DNA from: JBBDNC01 sp040877875
GTDB taxonomy: Bacteria > Bacteroidota > Rhodothermia > Balneolales > Balneolaceae
NCBI GenBank assembly: GCA_040877875.1
Contig: JBBDNC010000045.1
Location: forward strand, 1 to 32,387
Direction: 5' to 3'
DNA length: 32,387 nt
The notes beneath the pieces are model-generated. The model was not told where the DNA came from, ran no database searches, and saw only the letters and a list, made by a program, of their open reading frames with translations. Both the position numbers and the translations under genes were made by a program. The number at the start of each line of letters is the position of its first letter. Position 1 is the stretch's first letter. Positions 24,661 through 32,387 of this stretch are shown piece by piece.

Positions 24661-26961
24661 ATGCCCACGTTTGACCTGAAAAAAGACAACCTTCATGACA
24701 ATCACTCAGGAAATCCCGACTTTTTAAAAGATCTCAATCCCCCTCAACAGGAGGCCGTGACTCATACGAATGGGCCCTTGCTTATTGTAGCGGGCGCCGG
24801 AAGTGGTAAAACCAGAGTTCTAACCTACAGGGTTGCCTATTTGCTGCACCAACAAAAAGCTCTTCCCAAAAATATTCTCTCCCTTACCTTTACAAACAAA
24901 GCTGCCCGGGAAATGCAGCAACGTATTGTCCATCTGATCGGAGAAAAGGCAAACGGGCTCTGGATGGGTACCTTTCACTCTATCTTTTCAAAGATTTTAC
25001 GTTTTGAGGCTGAAAAAATCGGTTTCAATCGTAATTTCAGTATTTATGATACGGGGGATTCAGAAGCAACCATCAAATTAATTCTCGGTGAAATCAACCA
25101 GGATCCCCGGGAAGTACGTCCCCGTACTATTCATCGCAAAATAAGCGATGCGAAAAATCAGTTGATATCACCGGATCAGTATCGTGAAAAATTTGTATTG
25201 AGTACGCTTGACGAAATTACGGCAGATGTTTATGAAGTGTATCAGAACAGATTGAAGCAGGCAAATTCCATGGATTTTGATGATCTGCTGATTCGTCCGA
25301 TTGAACTTTTTGAAGAACACCCGGACGTATTGGAAACCTACCAGCATAAATTCAGATATATTCTGATTGACGAGTATCAGGACACTAATTATGCTCAGTA
25401 CAAAGTCACAAAAATGCTTGCCTCTGCTCATGAAAATATCTGTGTAGTCGGCGATGATGCCCAGAGCATCTATTCATTTCGGGGTGCCGATATCAGCAAT
25501 ATTCTCAATTTTAAGGAAGATTATAATGATGCGGTTCAGATCCCGCTGGAACAAAATTACCGCTCTACTAAATATATCCTTCAGTGTGCCGACTCCATTA
25601 TTAAAAACAATGACAAGCAACTGGAAAAAACACTTTGGACAGAAAACGACGAAGGAGAAATCGTCACACTTCTTGAAAATTATGATGAACGGGACGAAGC
25701 CAACAGAATTGTACGTCATATTCAAAATCTGAATCTGCAAAAAGGCTACGATTACAGCAGCTTTGCCATCCTCTATCGAACCAATTACCAGAGCCGGGTT
25801 TTTGAAGAAGCCTTCAGACGAAAGAATATTCCCTATCAGCTTGTCGGAGGACTCTCATTTTATCAAAGAAAGGAAATCAAGGATGTACTGGCTTATTTGA
25901 CCCTGCTGGTGAACCCGGAGGACGAACAGAGCTTGTTGCGAATTATCAACGAACCTTCACGGGGAATCGGCCAGAAAACCCTGAATGACCTCCTTAAGAT
26001 CGCACGATCTGAAAAACGCTCCGTTTGGAGTATCATCTCCTCGAACCAGAAGATTCAAAATACCAGTGTCTACAAGCCGGCCAGAATTCAAATCGGCAAG
26101 TTTGTTGAAATGATCCGTTCCCTGCGCAATGAACTTGAAAAAGGAGCCTCTATCCTGGAGGTTACACAAAAAATGCTGGAGGAAAGCGGCTATGTCAAAG
26201 AACTTATTGAAGAGGGTTCAGGTCAATCTTTGTCAAGACGTGATAATATAGTGGAACTGCAAAACGCGATCTCCTGGTACGAAAAATCCAACAAGAACCC
26301 ATCACTATCTTCATTTTTACAGGAAATTACCCTGATCACGGATACGGACAGTTACGATGAAGATAAACCGGCCGTGACCCTTATGACCGTTCATGGTTCA
26401 AAAGGTCTTGAATTTCCGGTGGTTTTTATCGTCGGCCTGGAAGAAGATCTTTTTCCGATCGGGGGACGCAACGGCGAAGAATCCGATATAGAAGAAGAAC
26501 GAAGGCTTTTTTACGTGGCAATTACCCGTGCCGAAAAGGAGTTGTTTTTCAGCCATTGCAAAGTCCGTTTCAAATTCGGAGAAGAAACCCGCCAGAGAAG
26601 ATCACGGTTCCTGAATGAGGTAGATCCGGGGATCGTTCGTACTGAAACCGGTGCCACAATTCATCAAACGAAAGCAGATTCCCGAAGCGATCATGAACAG
26701 CATCCTCCCCATTCAACGCGGATCGAATATGACTGGAAAAAACCGAAATCCTCACCCAAATCCACCGGCCAGAGAATTGAATACGACGGTGAGGGCGACC
26801 CCTTCCAGGCAGGTGTCCGGGTCGTTCATAATAAATTCGGAACCGGCAAGATCCTCAGCAGAACAGGGGCCGGCCATGACAGCCGGGTCGTGGTATTTTT
26901 CAAGTCTCGCGGACAAAAAACATTAATGTTGCGTGCTGCCAACTTAAAAGTCGTAGATTGA
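24661..26961 (+). CDS. pcrA: ATP-dependent DNA helicase PcrA/UvrD
   Basis: A superfamily 1A 3'-5' helicase of 766 residues acting in nucleotide-excision repair, replication restart and removal of RNA polymerase or RecA. All helicase motifs are present: Q motif LNPPQQEAV (25-33), Walker A AGAGSGKT (44-51), LTFTNKAAREM, GTFHSIFSKIL, Walker B DEYQD (237-241), GDDAQSIYSFRGAD, LEQNYRST, VHGSKGLEFPVVF (577-589) and RRLFYVAITRAEKEL. The C-terminus (about 700-766) carries the PcrA/UvrD Tudor-like region (VRVVHNKFGTGKILSRTG), which contacts RNA polymerase in homologues, after a polar basic linker. The ATG start follows GAGCATCTCCCTT with only a weak Shine-Dalgarno sequence. Gene names pcrA and uvrD are used interchangeably for such proteins. 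Confidence 0.96.
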   Translation: MPTFDLKKDNLHDNHSGNPDFLKDLNPPQQEAVTHTNGPLLIVAGAGSGKTRVLTYRVAYLLHQQKALPKNILSLTFTNKAAREMQQRIVHLIGEKANGLWMGTFHSIFSKILRFEAEKIGFNRNFSIYDTGDSEATIKLILGEINQDPREVRPRTIHRKISDAKNQLISPDQYREKFVLSTLDEITADVYEVYQNRLKQANSMDFDDLLIRPIELFEEHPDVLETYQHKFRYILIDEYQDTNYAQYKVTKMLASAHENICVVGDDAQSIYSFRGADISNILNFKEDYNDAVQIPLEQNYRSTKYILQCADSIIKNNDKQLEKTLWTENDEGEIVTLLENYDERDEANRIVRHIQNLNLQKGYDYSSFAILYRTNYQSRVFEEAFRRKNIPYQLVGGLSFYQRKEIKDVLAYLTLLVNPEDEQSLLRIINEPSRGIGQKTLNDLLKIARSEKRSVWSIISSNQKIQNTSVYKPARIQIGKFVEMIRSLRNELEKGASILEVTQKMLEESGYVKELIEEGSGQSLSRRDNIVELQNAISWYEKSNKNPSLSSFLQEITLITDTDSYDEDKPAVTLMTVHGSKGLEFPVVFIVGLEEDLFPIGGRNGEESDIEEERRLFYVAITRAEKELFFSHCKVRFKFGEETRQRRSRFLNEVDPGIVRTETGATIHQTKADSRSDHEQHPPHSTRIEYDWKKPKSSPKSTGQRIEYDGEGDPFQAGVRVVHNKFGTGKILSRTGAGHDSRVVVFFKSRGQKTLMLRAANLKVVD

Positions 26962-27010
26962 ACCGGAAGTAACTCATAAACGAATTGTTACCTTCTTCAT
27001 ATTCATAACT

Positions 27011-28582
27011 ATGTGCCCTGATTCTCTTTACCGCGCCCTGTTCCCGGCGAGAAGGCCTTCCTTCCTGTTCATCCTTCTATTGATTTCCGCACTGTTTATT
27101 CATACGGGTGAAGCCCATGCTCAGATGAACCACTCCCCTGTAAATATGGCACTTGGCGGAGGTGGAGCAGCTTATACAACGGGCTATGAGTCTCTCTTTA
27201 TCAACCCGGCAAACCTCTATATCCGGGAGAAGGATTATAAAATTCAGATAGCCTCTGCCATGTTTGGAACGCGTTTCTCATCCCCGCTTCGATATAATGG
27301 AAATGGGAATTACCTGGATGGATATTTCGATCAGACCGATTTCTTTGATCCGTCAGATTCGGTTCCCTTGAATGAGCAGGAGCGTGAATCGTTTATCGCT
27401 CATAATTATCAAGACCACTTTACACGCTCCCAACATATATCCAGTGGAGAACTTCACCTTTTCGGAGCACACTGGGCAGGAACAAAACGGAGTTACGCAC
27501 TTTCCCTGCGTTCCCGCTATTCCAATCGATATGATGTGGGCAGAAACTATTATGACCCTTTACCCGTCCGGGCAGGAAATCATGATGAATACGACCGTAC
27601 TTTGAATCATCAATTTCAGTCATTTTATGAACTTTCGTTCGGATATGCAGAGTCCTTCACATTTTTAAACGGCCTCTTTCCACAATTAAGTCAATTCATT
27701 ATCGGTGTGGCTCCCAAACTGATCGCTTCCGGAGCATATTTTGATGCGGAGTACACAAACAAGAGCCTTCGAAAGGATGAACAATTGAACTACCAAAATA
27801 CGAGAGAATTTCAACTGCAGGGTTCGGGACCCTTTTCCGAAATAGCCCGGCAGTTCAGATTGAATCCCGATCCGGGGCCGGGAGCCACTTCCACATACAG
27901 CCGGAACGACCTGTTTTCAATAACCGGCTACGGCCTGGGAATCGATGTGGGGCTGACCTACCTTATTACTCTCGGAGATGATTTGTCAGTGGTTCAGGAT
28001 CATGAAACCGCAACACGGAAATCGCTGCGGGTCAGTCTTTCAGTTACAGATATTGGGTTTGTGACCTATAAGGACGACCCCGTTGTCTACTCATTCGACA
28101 AAACCCGGGAAGAAGATGAATTTCCGGATGAATCCCTCTCGGACAGGATTTTTGCCGGCCGGCCCGGTGAACACTTTTTCTTCCTGAATCAAAATCAAAA
28201 ACATCCGATTCTTGAGACTGAAGAGTTTAATGATGAAAATTTCTCAGTCTTACTCCCGACCGCTCTTCACGCCGGTGTCCTATTTCAGATCAACAGAATT
28301 AAATTTACCGGTGATTTTAGTCTCGGATTTACCAATAATGCTTTTAATACGACACGATTTATTACATATATGGGTGCGGAAATACGAATCCTGCCTTATT
28401 TACCCATACGGGCCGGAACCCGTATTGGACATCAATTACCTGGATATTACAGTTTTGGAGGGGGGTTTGAATCTCATTATTTCGATATTAATCTCGCCTT
28501 TCAACTTCGCAGTAAATCTTCAGGGCCGACAAATGAATTGTCCGGATTGTCTGTTGCCGCAATTAAGTTCTATATTCCCTGA
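27011..28582 (+). CDS. Outer-membrane beta-barrel protein, DUF5723/PorV-like
   Basis: A 523-residue exported protein with a long signal peptide: basic residues near 14-15, hydrophobic core about 17-31 and a probable cut after AHA37. The mature protein begins with a small-residue-rich motif (MALGGGGAAYTTGYESLFIN then PANL) reminiscent of FadL/PorV/PorQ-type barrels, in which the 'NPAxL' segment is typical. Alternating aromatic and polar residues and frequent Gly/Asn turns indicate a beta-barrel throughout; it ends AAIKFYIP rather than with the classic C-terminal Phe. I believe it belongs with the DUF5723-type proteins of Bacteroidota, but the subfamily and function are not certain. It is 49 bp downstream of pcrA, possibly by chance. 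Confidence 0.65.
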   Translation: MCPDSLYRALFPARRPSFLFILLLISALFIHTGEAHAQMNHSPVNMALGGGGAAYTTGYESLFINPANLYIREKDYKIQIASAMFGTRFSSPLRYNGNGNYLDGYFDQTDFFDPSDSVPLNEQERESFIAHNYQDHFTRSQHISSGELHLFGAHWAGTKRSYALSLRSRYSNRYDVGRNYYDPLPVRAGNHDEYDRTLNHQFQSFYELSFGYAESFTFLNGLFPQLSQFIIGVAPKLIASGAYFDAEYTNKSLRKDEQLNYQNTREFQLQGSGPFSEIARQFRLNPDPGPGATSTYSRNDLFSITGYGLGIDVGLTYLITLGDDLSVVQDHETATRKSLRVSLSVTDIGFVTYKDDPVVYSFDKTREEDEFPDESLSDRIFAGRPGEHFFFLNQNQKHPILETEEFNDENFSVLLPTALHAGVLFQINRIKFTGDFSLGFTNNAFNTTRFITYMGAEIRILPYLPIRAGTRIGHQLPGYYSFGGGFESHYFDINLAFQLRSKSSGPTNELSGLSVAAIKFYIP

Positions 28583-28754
28583 AGAGGCAGGGGATTCAAA
28601 AGTGAAAAGTGAGGAAGCGTCTGACCAACTGACAGGCACACATACTGTGAATGTTAATTTGCCAGAATCATTCCAAATATCCTGACGTTATGGTAGGAGG
28701 CACCGCCATGGCTTCTGATTTGCAGCCTTAGTAAAAAAAATCGAAAAATATCTC
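28583..28754. promoter_or_regulatory. lon upstream region
   Basis: 172 bp. No CIRCE-type inverted repeat (TTAGCACTC N9 GAGTGCTAA) is present, so HrcA control is not supported. Notable items are a strong Shine-Dalgarno AGGAGG at 28695-28700, a tiny frame behind it, the palindrome GCCATGGC (28705-28712), and an A-run just before the Lon start. Confidence 0.35.
28708..28731 (+). other. Possible 7-codon leader ORF before lon
   Basis: ATG at 28708 follows AGGAGG by 7 nt, the strongest Shine-Dalgarno sequence in the window, and would encode MASDLQP before TAG. It lies 23 bp before the Lon start. Real translation is unproven; it may instead be the remnant of a lost gene or chance. Confidence 0.2.
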
Positions 28755-31295
28755 ATGTTTGACACACGATTTAAGATTCACACGACATTTGAAGACCAAA
28801 ACGAAGGATTTGATGACTTTGAACAGGCTATTCCCCTGATGTCAGAAGAGGAAGAGCGTGAGCTGACCGAATCCGAAATCCCCGAGAATCTCCCTATTCT
28901 TCCTTTGAAAAATACGGTCCTTTTTCCGGGTGTAGTCGTCCCGATTACCGTGGGTCGCGATCGTTCACTGGCTTTGGTAAAGGAAGCCTACGAAAGCAAC
29001 AAAACAATCGGGGTCGTAACTCAGAAAGACGAGTCGGTCGAAGATCCTGATGAAAATGACCTCTACAAAGTGGGAACCGTTGCCAAAATTTTGAAATTGA
29101 TCAAGATGCCGGACGGCAGCAAGAGTGTGGTAATCCAGGGTAAAACCATATTCAATATCACAGAATTTACACAGGAAGAACCTTTTTTCCGGGCAGATGT
29201 TGAAGGGTATCCCCAGGAAATGGACATCCAGGGAATAGAGCTGGACGCTTCCATGCGTTCGATTAAGGAAACCGCCAGCAAGATTGTTAATCTTTCGCCC
29301 AACATCCCTTCAGAGGCATCCATTGCGATCAACAACATCTCCAGTCCGACGTTTCTGTTGAATTTTATTTCCTCTAACCTTCAGATCAGTATTTCGGATA
29401 AACAGTCACTACTGGAGATCCAGAAATTTTCCGAACGGCTGGACAAGGTGATGGAATTCCTGAACAAGGAGTTGCAGGTACTCAATCTGAGTGAAGAGAT
29501 CCGTACCAAGGTCAAATCCGATATCGATGACCAACAGAGAGATTTCTACCTGCGTCAACAGATGAAAGCCATTCAGGAAGCCCTTGGTGAGGATAGTGAA
29601 CAGCAGGATGTGGAAAAACTCCGCAAACGGATGAAGGAGAAAAAAGGTATGACTGAAGATGCCAGGGAAACGCTTGACAAGGAGCTTCAGCGTCTTGAAA
29701 TGACTCCGAATTCTTCCCCGAACTACGGAATTATCCATAGTTATATCGAATGGATTCTCGATCTTCCGTGGGGCGAGTTCTCGAAAGACAAACTGGACTT
29801 GAAACGTGCGCGTAAGGTTCTTGATGAGGATCATTACGGCCTTGAAAAAGTCAAGAAACGGATTATTGAATACCTTGCCGTATTGAAACTGAAAGAGGAT
29901 ATGAAAGCACCGATTCTCTGCTTCTACGGTCCGCCCGGAGTCGGTAAAACTTCCCTCGGCAAATCCATTGCCCGCGCTCTCAACCGGGAATTCGAACGAT
30001 TCAGCCTGGGGGGAATTCATGACGAAGCTGAAATCAGGGGGCACCGGCGTACTTATATAGGAGCTCTTCCCGGCCGGATACTCCGTTCCATGAAAAAAGC
30101 CGGAAAAGGCAATCCTGTCATGATGCTGGATGAAGTTGACAAGGTTGGCTCCGATTTCAGGGGAGATCCGACTTCTGCTCTTCTGGAAGTACTGGATCCC
30201 GAGCAAAATGATTCATTTATGGATAATTACCTGGAATTGGAATATGACCTTTCCAAGGTACTTTTCATCGCAACGGCAAATTCACTGGATACGATCCCCG
30301 CTCCATTGAAAGACCGCATGGAGGTGATCAGTATCAGTGGCTATACTCTCCAGGAAAAAGTTCAGATTGCGAAAAAATATTTGATTCCCAAACAGATTAC
30401 GGAAAACGGCCTGAAGAAAAAACAAATCAAAATTTCCAAGGCGGCAATCGAACGAGTCATCGAAGAATACACCCGGGAATCCGGTGTTCGAAATCTTGAG
30501 CGTCAAATCGGAGCTCTTTGCCGAAATGTGGCTTCACAAATTGCCTCGGGCGACATTGACAGTCTGAGTATCGGTAAAAATAATGTGCCGGAAATTCTTG
30601 GAAAAAGAAAATTCTTCTCTGAAGTTGCAGAACGTACCCGTGTGCCGGGTGTGGCTACCGGCCTCGCCTGGACTCCATATGGCGGAGATATACTCTTCAT
30701 TGAGGCGAGTGTTTCAAAAGGTAACGGGAAACTGCACATCACCGGTCAACTTGGAGATGTGATGAAAGAATCTGCCATGCTGGCACTTTCCTATTTGCGG
30801 GCACACTCGGATGAACTGAATATCCCAGAGGATGCATTTAAGTACTGGGACCTCCATATTCACGTACCCCAGGGAGCCGTACCCAAAGATGGCCCCTCTG
30901 CAGGGGTCTCTTTATTTTCTGCGATATCTTCCATCTTTACACAACGCAAGGTGAGAGGGACTCTGGCAATGACCGGAGAGATTACTTTGCGTGGCTTGAT
31001 CTTGCCGGTCGGTGGAATCAAGGAAAAAGTTCTGGCTGCTAAACGGGCCGGGATTAAAAAAGTCCTTCTTCCAAAAAAGAATGAAAAAGATATCGAAGAA
31101 ATCGAAACCGACGTGATCGGGGATCTGGAAATCGAATATCTTGAACGGATGGAACCCATTTTGGATATCGTTCTTGAAGAAGAAGCGGGACAGGATCCTG
31201 ACAAGTTTTTTGCAGTTCCCGAATCACATAAAGACCGCGTTAATAACACGAACTCGAGAAAAGATTCGACTGAAGATATCGTGGCAATGGAATAA
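28755..31295 (+). CDS. lon: ATP-dependent protease Lon
   Basis: A homohexameric AAA+ serine protease that degrades misfolded and selected regulatory proteins; 846 residues. The N-terminal substrate domain starts with LPILPLKNTVLFPGVVVPI after an acidic extension of about 45 residues. The AAA+ module has Walker A GPPGVGKT (392-399, Lys398), the FSLGGIHDEAEIRGHRRTY pore region and Walker B MMLDEVD (Asp459-Glu460). The protease domain has the catalytic Ser715 in PKDGPSAGVSL and the partner Lys758 in GGIKEKVLAA, spaced 43 residues apart as in E. coli Lon (679 and 722). The C-terminal tail (KDRVNNTNSRKDSTEDI) is polar. A hairpin follows 9 bp after the stop. In most bacteria lon is heat-induced; the upstream region shows no clear heat-shock element. 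Confidence 0.97.
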   Translation: MFDTRFKIHTTFEDQNEGFDDFEQAIPLMSEEEERELTESEIPENLPILPLKNTVLFPGVVVPITVGRDRSLALVKEAYESNKTIGVVTQKDESVEDPDENDLYKVGTVAKILKLIKMPDGSKSVVIQGKTIFNITEFTQEEPFFRADVEGYPQEMDIQGIELDASMRSIKETASKIVNLSPNIPSEASIAINNISSPTFLLNFISSNLQISISDKQSLLEIQKFSERLDKVMEFLNKELQVLNLSEEIRTKVKSDIDDQQRDFYLRQQMKAIQEALGEDSEQQDVEKLRKRMKEKKGMTEDARETLDKELQRLEMTPNSSPNYGIIHSYIEWILDLPWGEFSKDKLDLKRARKVLDEDHYGLEKVKKRIIEYLAVLKLKEDMKAPILCFYGPPGVGKTSLGKSIARALNREFERFSLGGIHDEAEIRGHRRTYIGALPGRILRSMKKAGKGNPVMMLDEVDKVGSDFRGDPTSALLEVLDPEQNDSFMDNYLELEYDLSKVLFIATANSLDTIPAPLKDRMEVISISGYTLQEKVQIAKKYLIPKQITENGLKKKQIKISKAAIERVIEEYTRESGVRNLERQIGALCRNVASQIASGDIDSLSIGKNNVPEILGKRKFFSEVAERTRVPGVATGLAWTPYGGDILFIEASVSKGNGKLHITGQLGDVMKESAMLALSYLRAHSDELNIPEDAFKYWDLHIHVPQGAVPKDGPSAGVSLFSAISSIFTQRKVRGTLAMTGEITLRGLILPVGGIKEKVLAAKRAGIKKVLLPKKNEKDIEEIETDVIGDLEIEYLERMEPILDIVLEEEAGQDPDKFFAVPESHKDRVNNTNSRKDSTEDIVAME

Positions 31296-31304
31296 GACAA
31301 TTGA

Positions 31305-31340
31305 ATTGAGGGGGGATTCCCTCGATTAGTATCTTATTTT
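31305..31340 (+). terminator. Candidate rho-independent terminator after lon
   Basis: AATTGAGGG-GGGATT-CCCTCGATT forms a nine-pair stem (one G-T pair) with a 6-nt loop, 10 bp after the lon stop, followed by a T-rich but interrupted tract (AGTATCTTATTTTATC). The rsgA start is only 23 bp past the stem, so it may attenuate rather than end transcription. Confidence 0.45.
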
Positions 31341-31351
31341 ATCTTCCCCTT

Positions 31352-32266
31352 ATGTCTAAGCAAGGAACTGTCATACAATCCACCGGCAAATGGTACAAAG
31401 TCTCGGTCGATGGAGAAATTATCGAGTGCCGGCTCCCGGGGAAATTCCGCCTCAATCAGGAAGAGGTAACCAATCCTATTGCAGTCGGCGATCACGTAGA
31501 CGTGGAAAAACAGGATGACCACACCGGTTCGATCGTAAAAATTCACGAGCGTACGAACTATATTCCGCGTCAGGCTACCCATGGGAGAAGAGGAGATCAG
31601 ATTCTTGCTTCCAACATCGACCTGGCATGGTCTGTCGTTTCTGTTCGAAAGCCTCGCTTCAAAACGGGATTTATTGACCGGTTTCTGGTAACCTGTGAAG
31701 CCTATGAAGTTCCCGCAGGAATTCTTGTGAATAAAACGGATCTGGCAAATAAAACCGATCTGAAATTTCTGGAGGACCTCGAACACCTCTATTCGAAACT
31801 GGGATACCATTTCCTGAAAACGTCCATTTATGACCCTCAATCTCTCGAACAGTTACAAGAAAAGATCCATCGAAAAATTTCAGTTTTTATCGGTCCGTCA
31901 GGTGTAGGTAAAACCAGTATTCTGAACGCCCTTGAACCGGATCTAAAGCTCTCAACAAGTAAAATCTCCGATTTTTCCGGTAAAGGCACTCACACGACTA
32001 CATTTGCCCGACTCGTCCCGATACAAGGAGATGGATTCATCGTGGATACACCCGGTATCCGGGAACTCGGACTGGTAGACATCGACCCGTCAGAGCTTTC
32101 ATTATACTACCCGGAAATGCTGGAACCCCGAAAGTCCTGCAAGTTTTATGATTGTACTCACAGCCATGAACCCGACTGTGGAGTCGTCCGGGCATTTGAA
32201 AACGGAGAGATCCACCCGGAACGGTATAACTCTTACCTGAATATTCTCGAATCCCTTGAACAGTGA
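31352..32266 (+). CDS. rsgA: Ribosome small-subunit-dependent GTPase RsgA
   Basis: A circularly permuted GTPase (G4-G1-G3 order) that checks late 30S subunit maturation; 304 residues. An N-terminal OB fold (about 1-68) is followed by G4 NKTD (127-130), G1 GPSGVGKT (181-188), the switch region FSGKGTHTT and G3 DTPG (232-235). The C-terminal zinc finger has Cys263, Cys268, His270 and Cys276 (CKFYDCTHSHEPDC), as expected. Family members show their permuted order in just this way, so the identity is firm. Start ATG lies 56 bp after the lon stop, after the candidate terminator. Its stop is 14 bp before a GC-rich palindromic tract. Confidence 0.96.
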   Translation: MSKQGTVIQSTGKWYKVSVDGEIIECRLPGKFRLNQEEVTNPIAVGDHVDVEKQDDHTGSIVKIHERTNYIPRQATHGRRGDQILASNIDLAWSVVSVRKPRFKTGFIDRFLVTCEAYEVPAGILVNKTDLANKTDLKFLEDLEHLYSKLGYHFLKTSIYDPQSLEQLQEKIHRKISVFIGPSGVGKTSILNALEPDLKLSTSKISDFSGKGTHTTTFARLVPIQGDGFIVDTPGIRELGLVDIDPSELSLYYPEMLEPRKSCKFYDCTHSHEPDCGVVRAFENGEIHPERYNSYLNILESLEQ

Positions 32267-32387
32267 GTTTTAGTGTATCATCCGCGGGCGGGCGGAAGGG
32301 GGGCCCCGCCAAACCGGCGAACACACCCCTCGCTTGTCCGGTTCCACCTAACGGTGGCTCCGAACTGCGCTTTCCCCTCTCGAGAGG
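32267..32387. repeat. GC-rich palindromic tract, cut at the window edge
   Basis: Within about 110 bp: TCCGCGGGCGGGCGGA (32281-32296), an imperfect copy of the 16-mer at 2620-2635; GGGGCCCC (32300-32307); CCACC-TAAC-GGTGG (32344-32357), a 5-bp stem; and CCTCTCGAGAGG (32376-32387), a perfect 12-bp palindrome ending on the last base. Intergenic repeats with such a 'cccctct..agagggg' centre are known in Bacteroidota genomes (from memory). The right half would lie beyond the window. Confidence 0.5.

Noticed and set aside
28583..28754. CIRCE heat-shock operator before lon
   Set aside because: No TTAGCACTC N9 GAGTGCTAA-like repeat is present.
29409..30206. 265-codon antisense frame inside lon
   Set aside because: It lies fully opposite conserved AAA+ sequence, has no recognisable domain and no own start signals.
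1..32387. CRISPR arrays, tRNA or rRNA genes, complete insertion sequences
   Set aside because: No regularly spaced repeats, cloverleaf-like segments or transposase frames were seen.

Overview
The window looks like a chromosomal segment from a Gram-negative member of the FCB group, most likely Balneolota/Rhodothermota or a close Bacteroidota relative. The evidence is the Gram-negative outer-membrane biogenesis genes (TamB, LptC-like, OstA/LptA-like, a protease/propeller/barrel protein), the moderate GC content, the mostly weak or absent Shine-Dalgarno sequences, and family types common in that group (fused isobutyryl-CoA mutase, PolB-exonuclease-like protein, HU/IHF with no other nucleoid genes nearby). 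The taxon is inference; no rRNA or tRNA gene lies in the window.

Layout. At 1-2450 (+) the end of an NFACT/RqcH-type gene is followed closely by shikimate kinase (aroK) and 3-dehydroquinate synthase (aroB), which overlap. At 2451-12997 (+) there is a 220-bp leader, a very large TamB-like protein that appears to start at TTG, RNase R, and an 1128-residue outer-membrane protein that joins a HExxH metallopeptidase-like domain, a TolB-like propeller and an Omp85-like barrel. A convergent HU/IHF gene follows (-). At 13637-17301 (+) lie an AGCS amino-acid:cation symporter with an unusual loop insertion, then an LptC-like lipoprotein and an OstA/LptA-like protein. At 17349-23240 (-) are the B12-dependent IcmF fusion and, upstream of it, a divergent EF-G paralogue; a 176-bp imperfect inverted-repeat element (MITE-like) lies between them. 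At 23591-32266 (+) are a 3'-5' exonuclease-like protein, PcrA/UvrD helicase, an outer-membrane barrel protein, Lon protease and RsgA. The last ~110 bp is GC-rich, full of palindromes, and ends in a palindrome cut by the window edge.

How the genes fit together. Two themes recur. One is envelope construction: TamB, the barrel fusion, LptC/OstA and the DUF5723-like barrel. The other is RNA, ribosome and protein quality control: NFACT, RNase R, EF-G2, RsgA and Lon. Most genes are conserved housekeeping functions. I did not find a clear previously undescribed multi-gene system. The best leads are the three-domain outer-membrane protein, the MITE-like element in the icmF leader, the non-ATG starts of tamB and lptC, the EF-G paralogue lacking the catalytic histidine, and the palindromic repeats.
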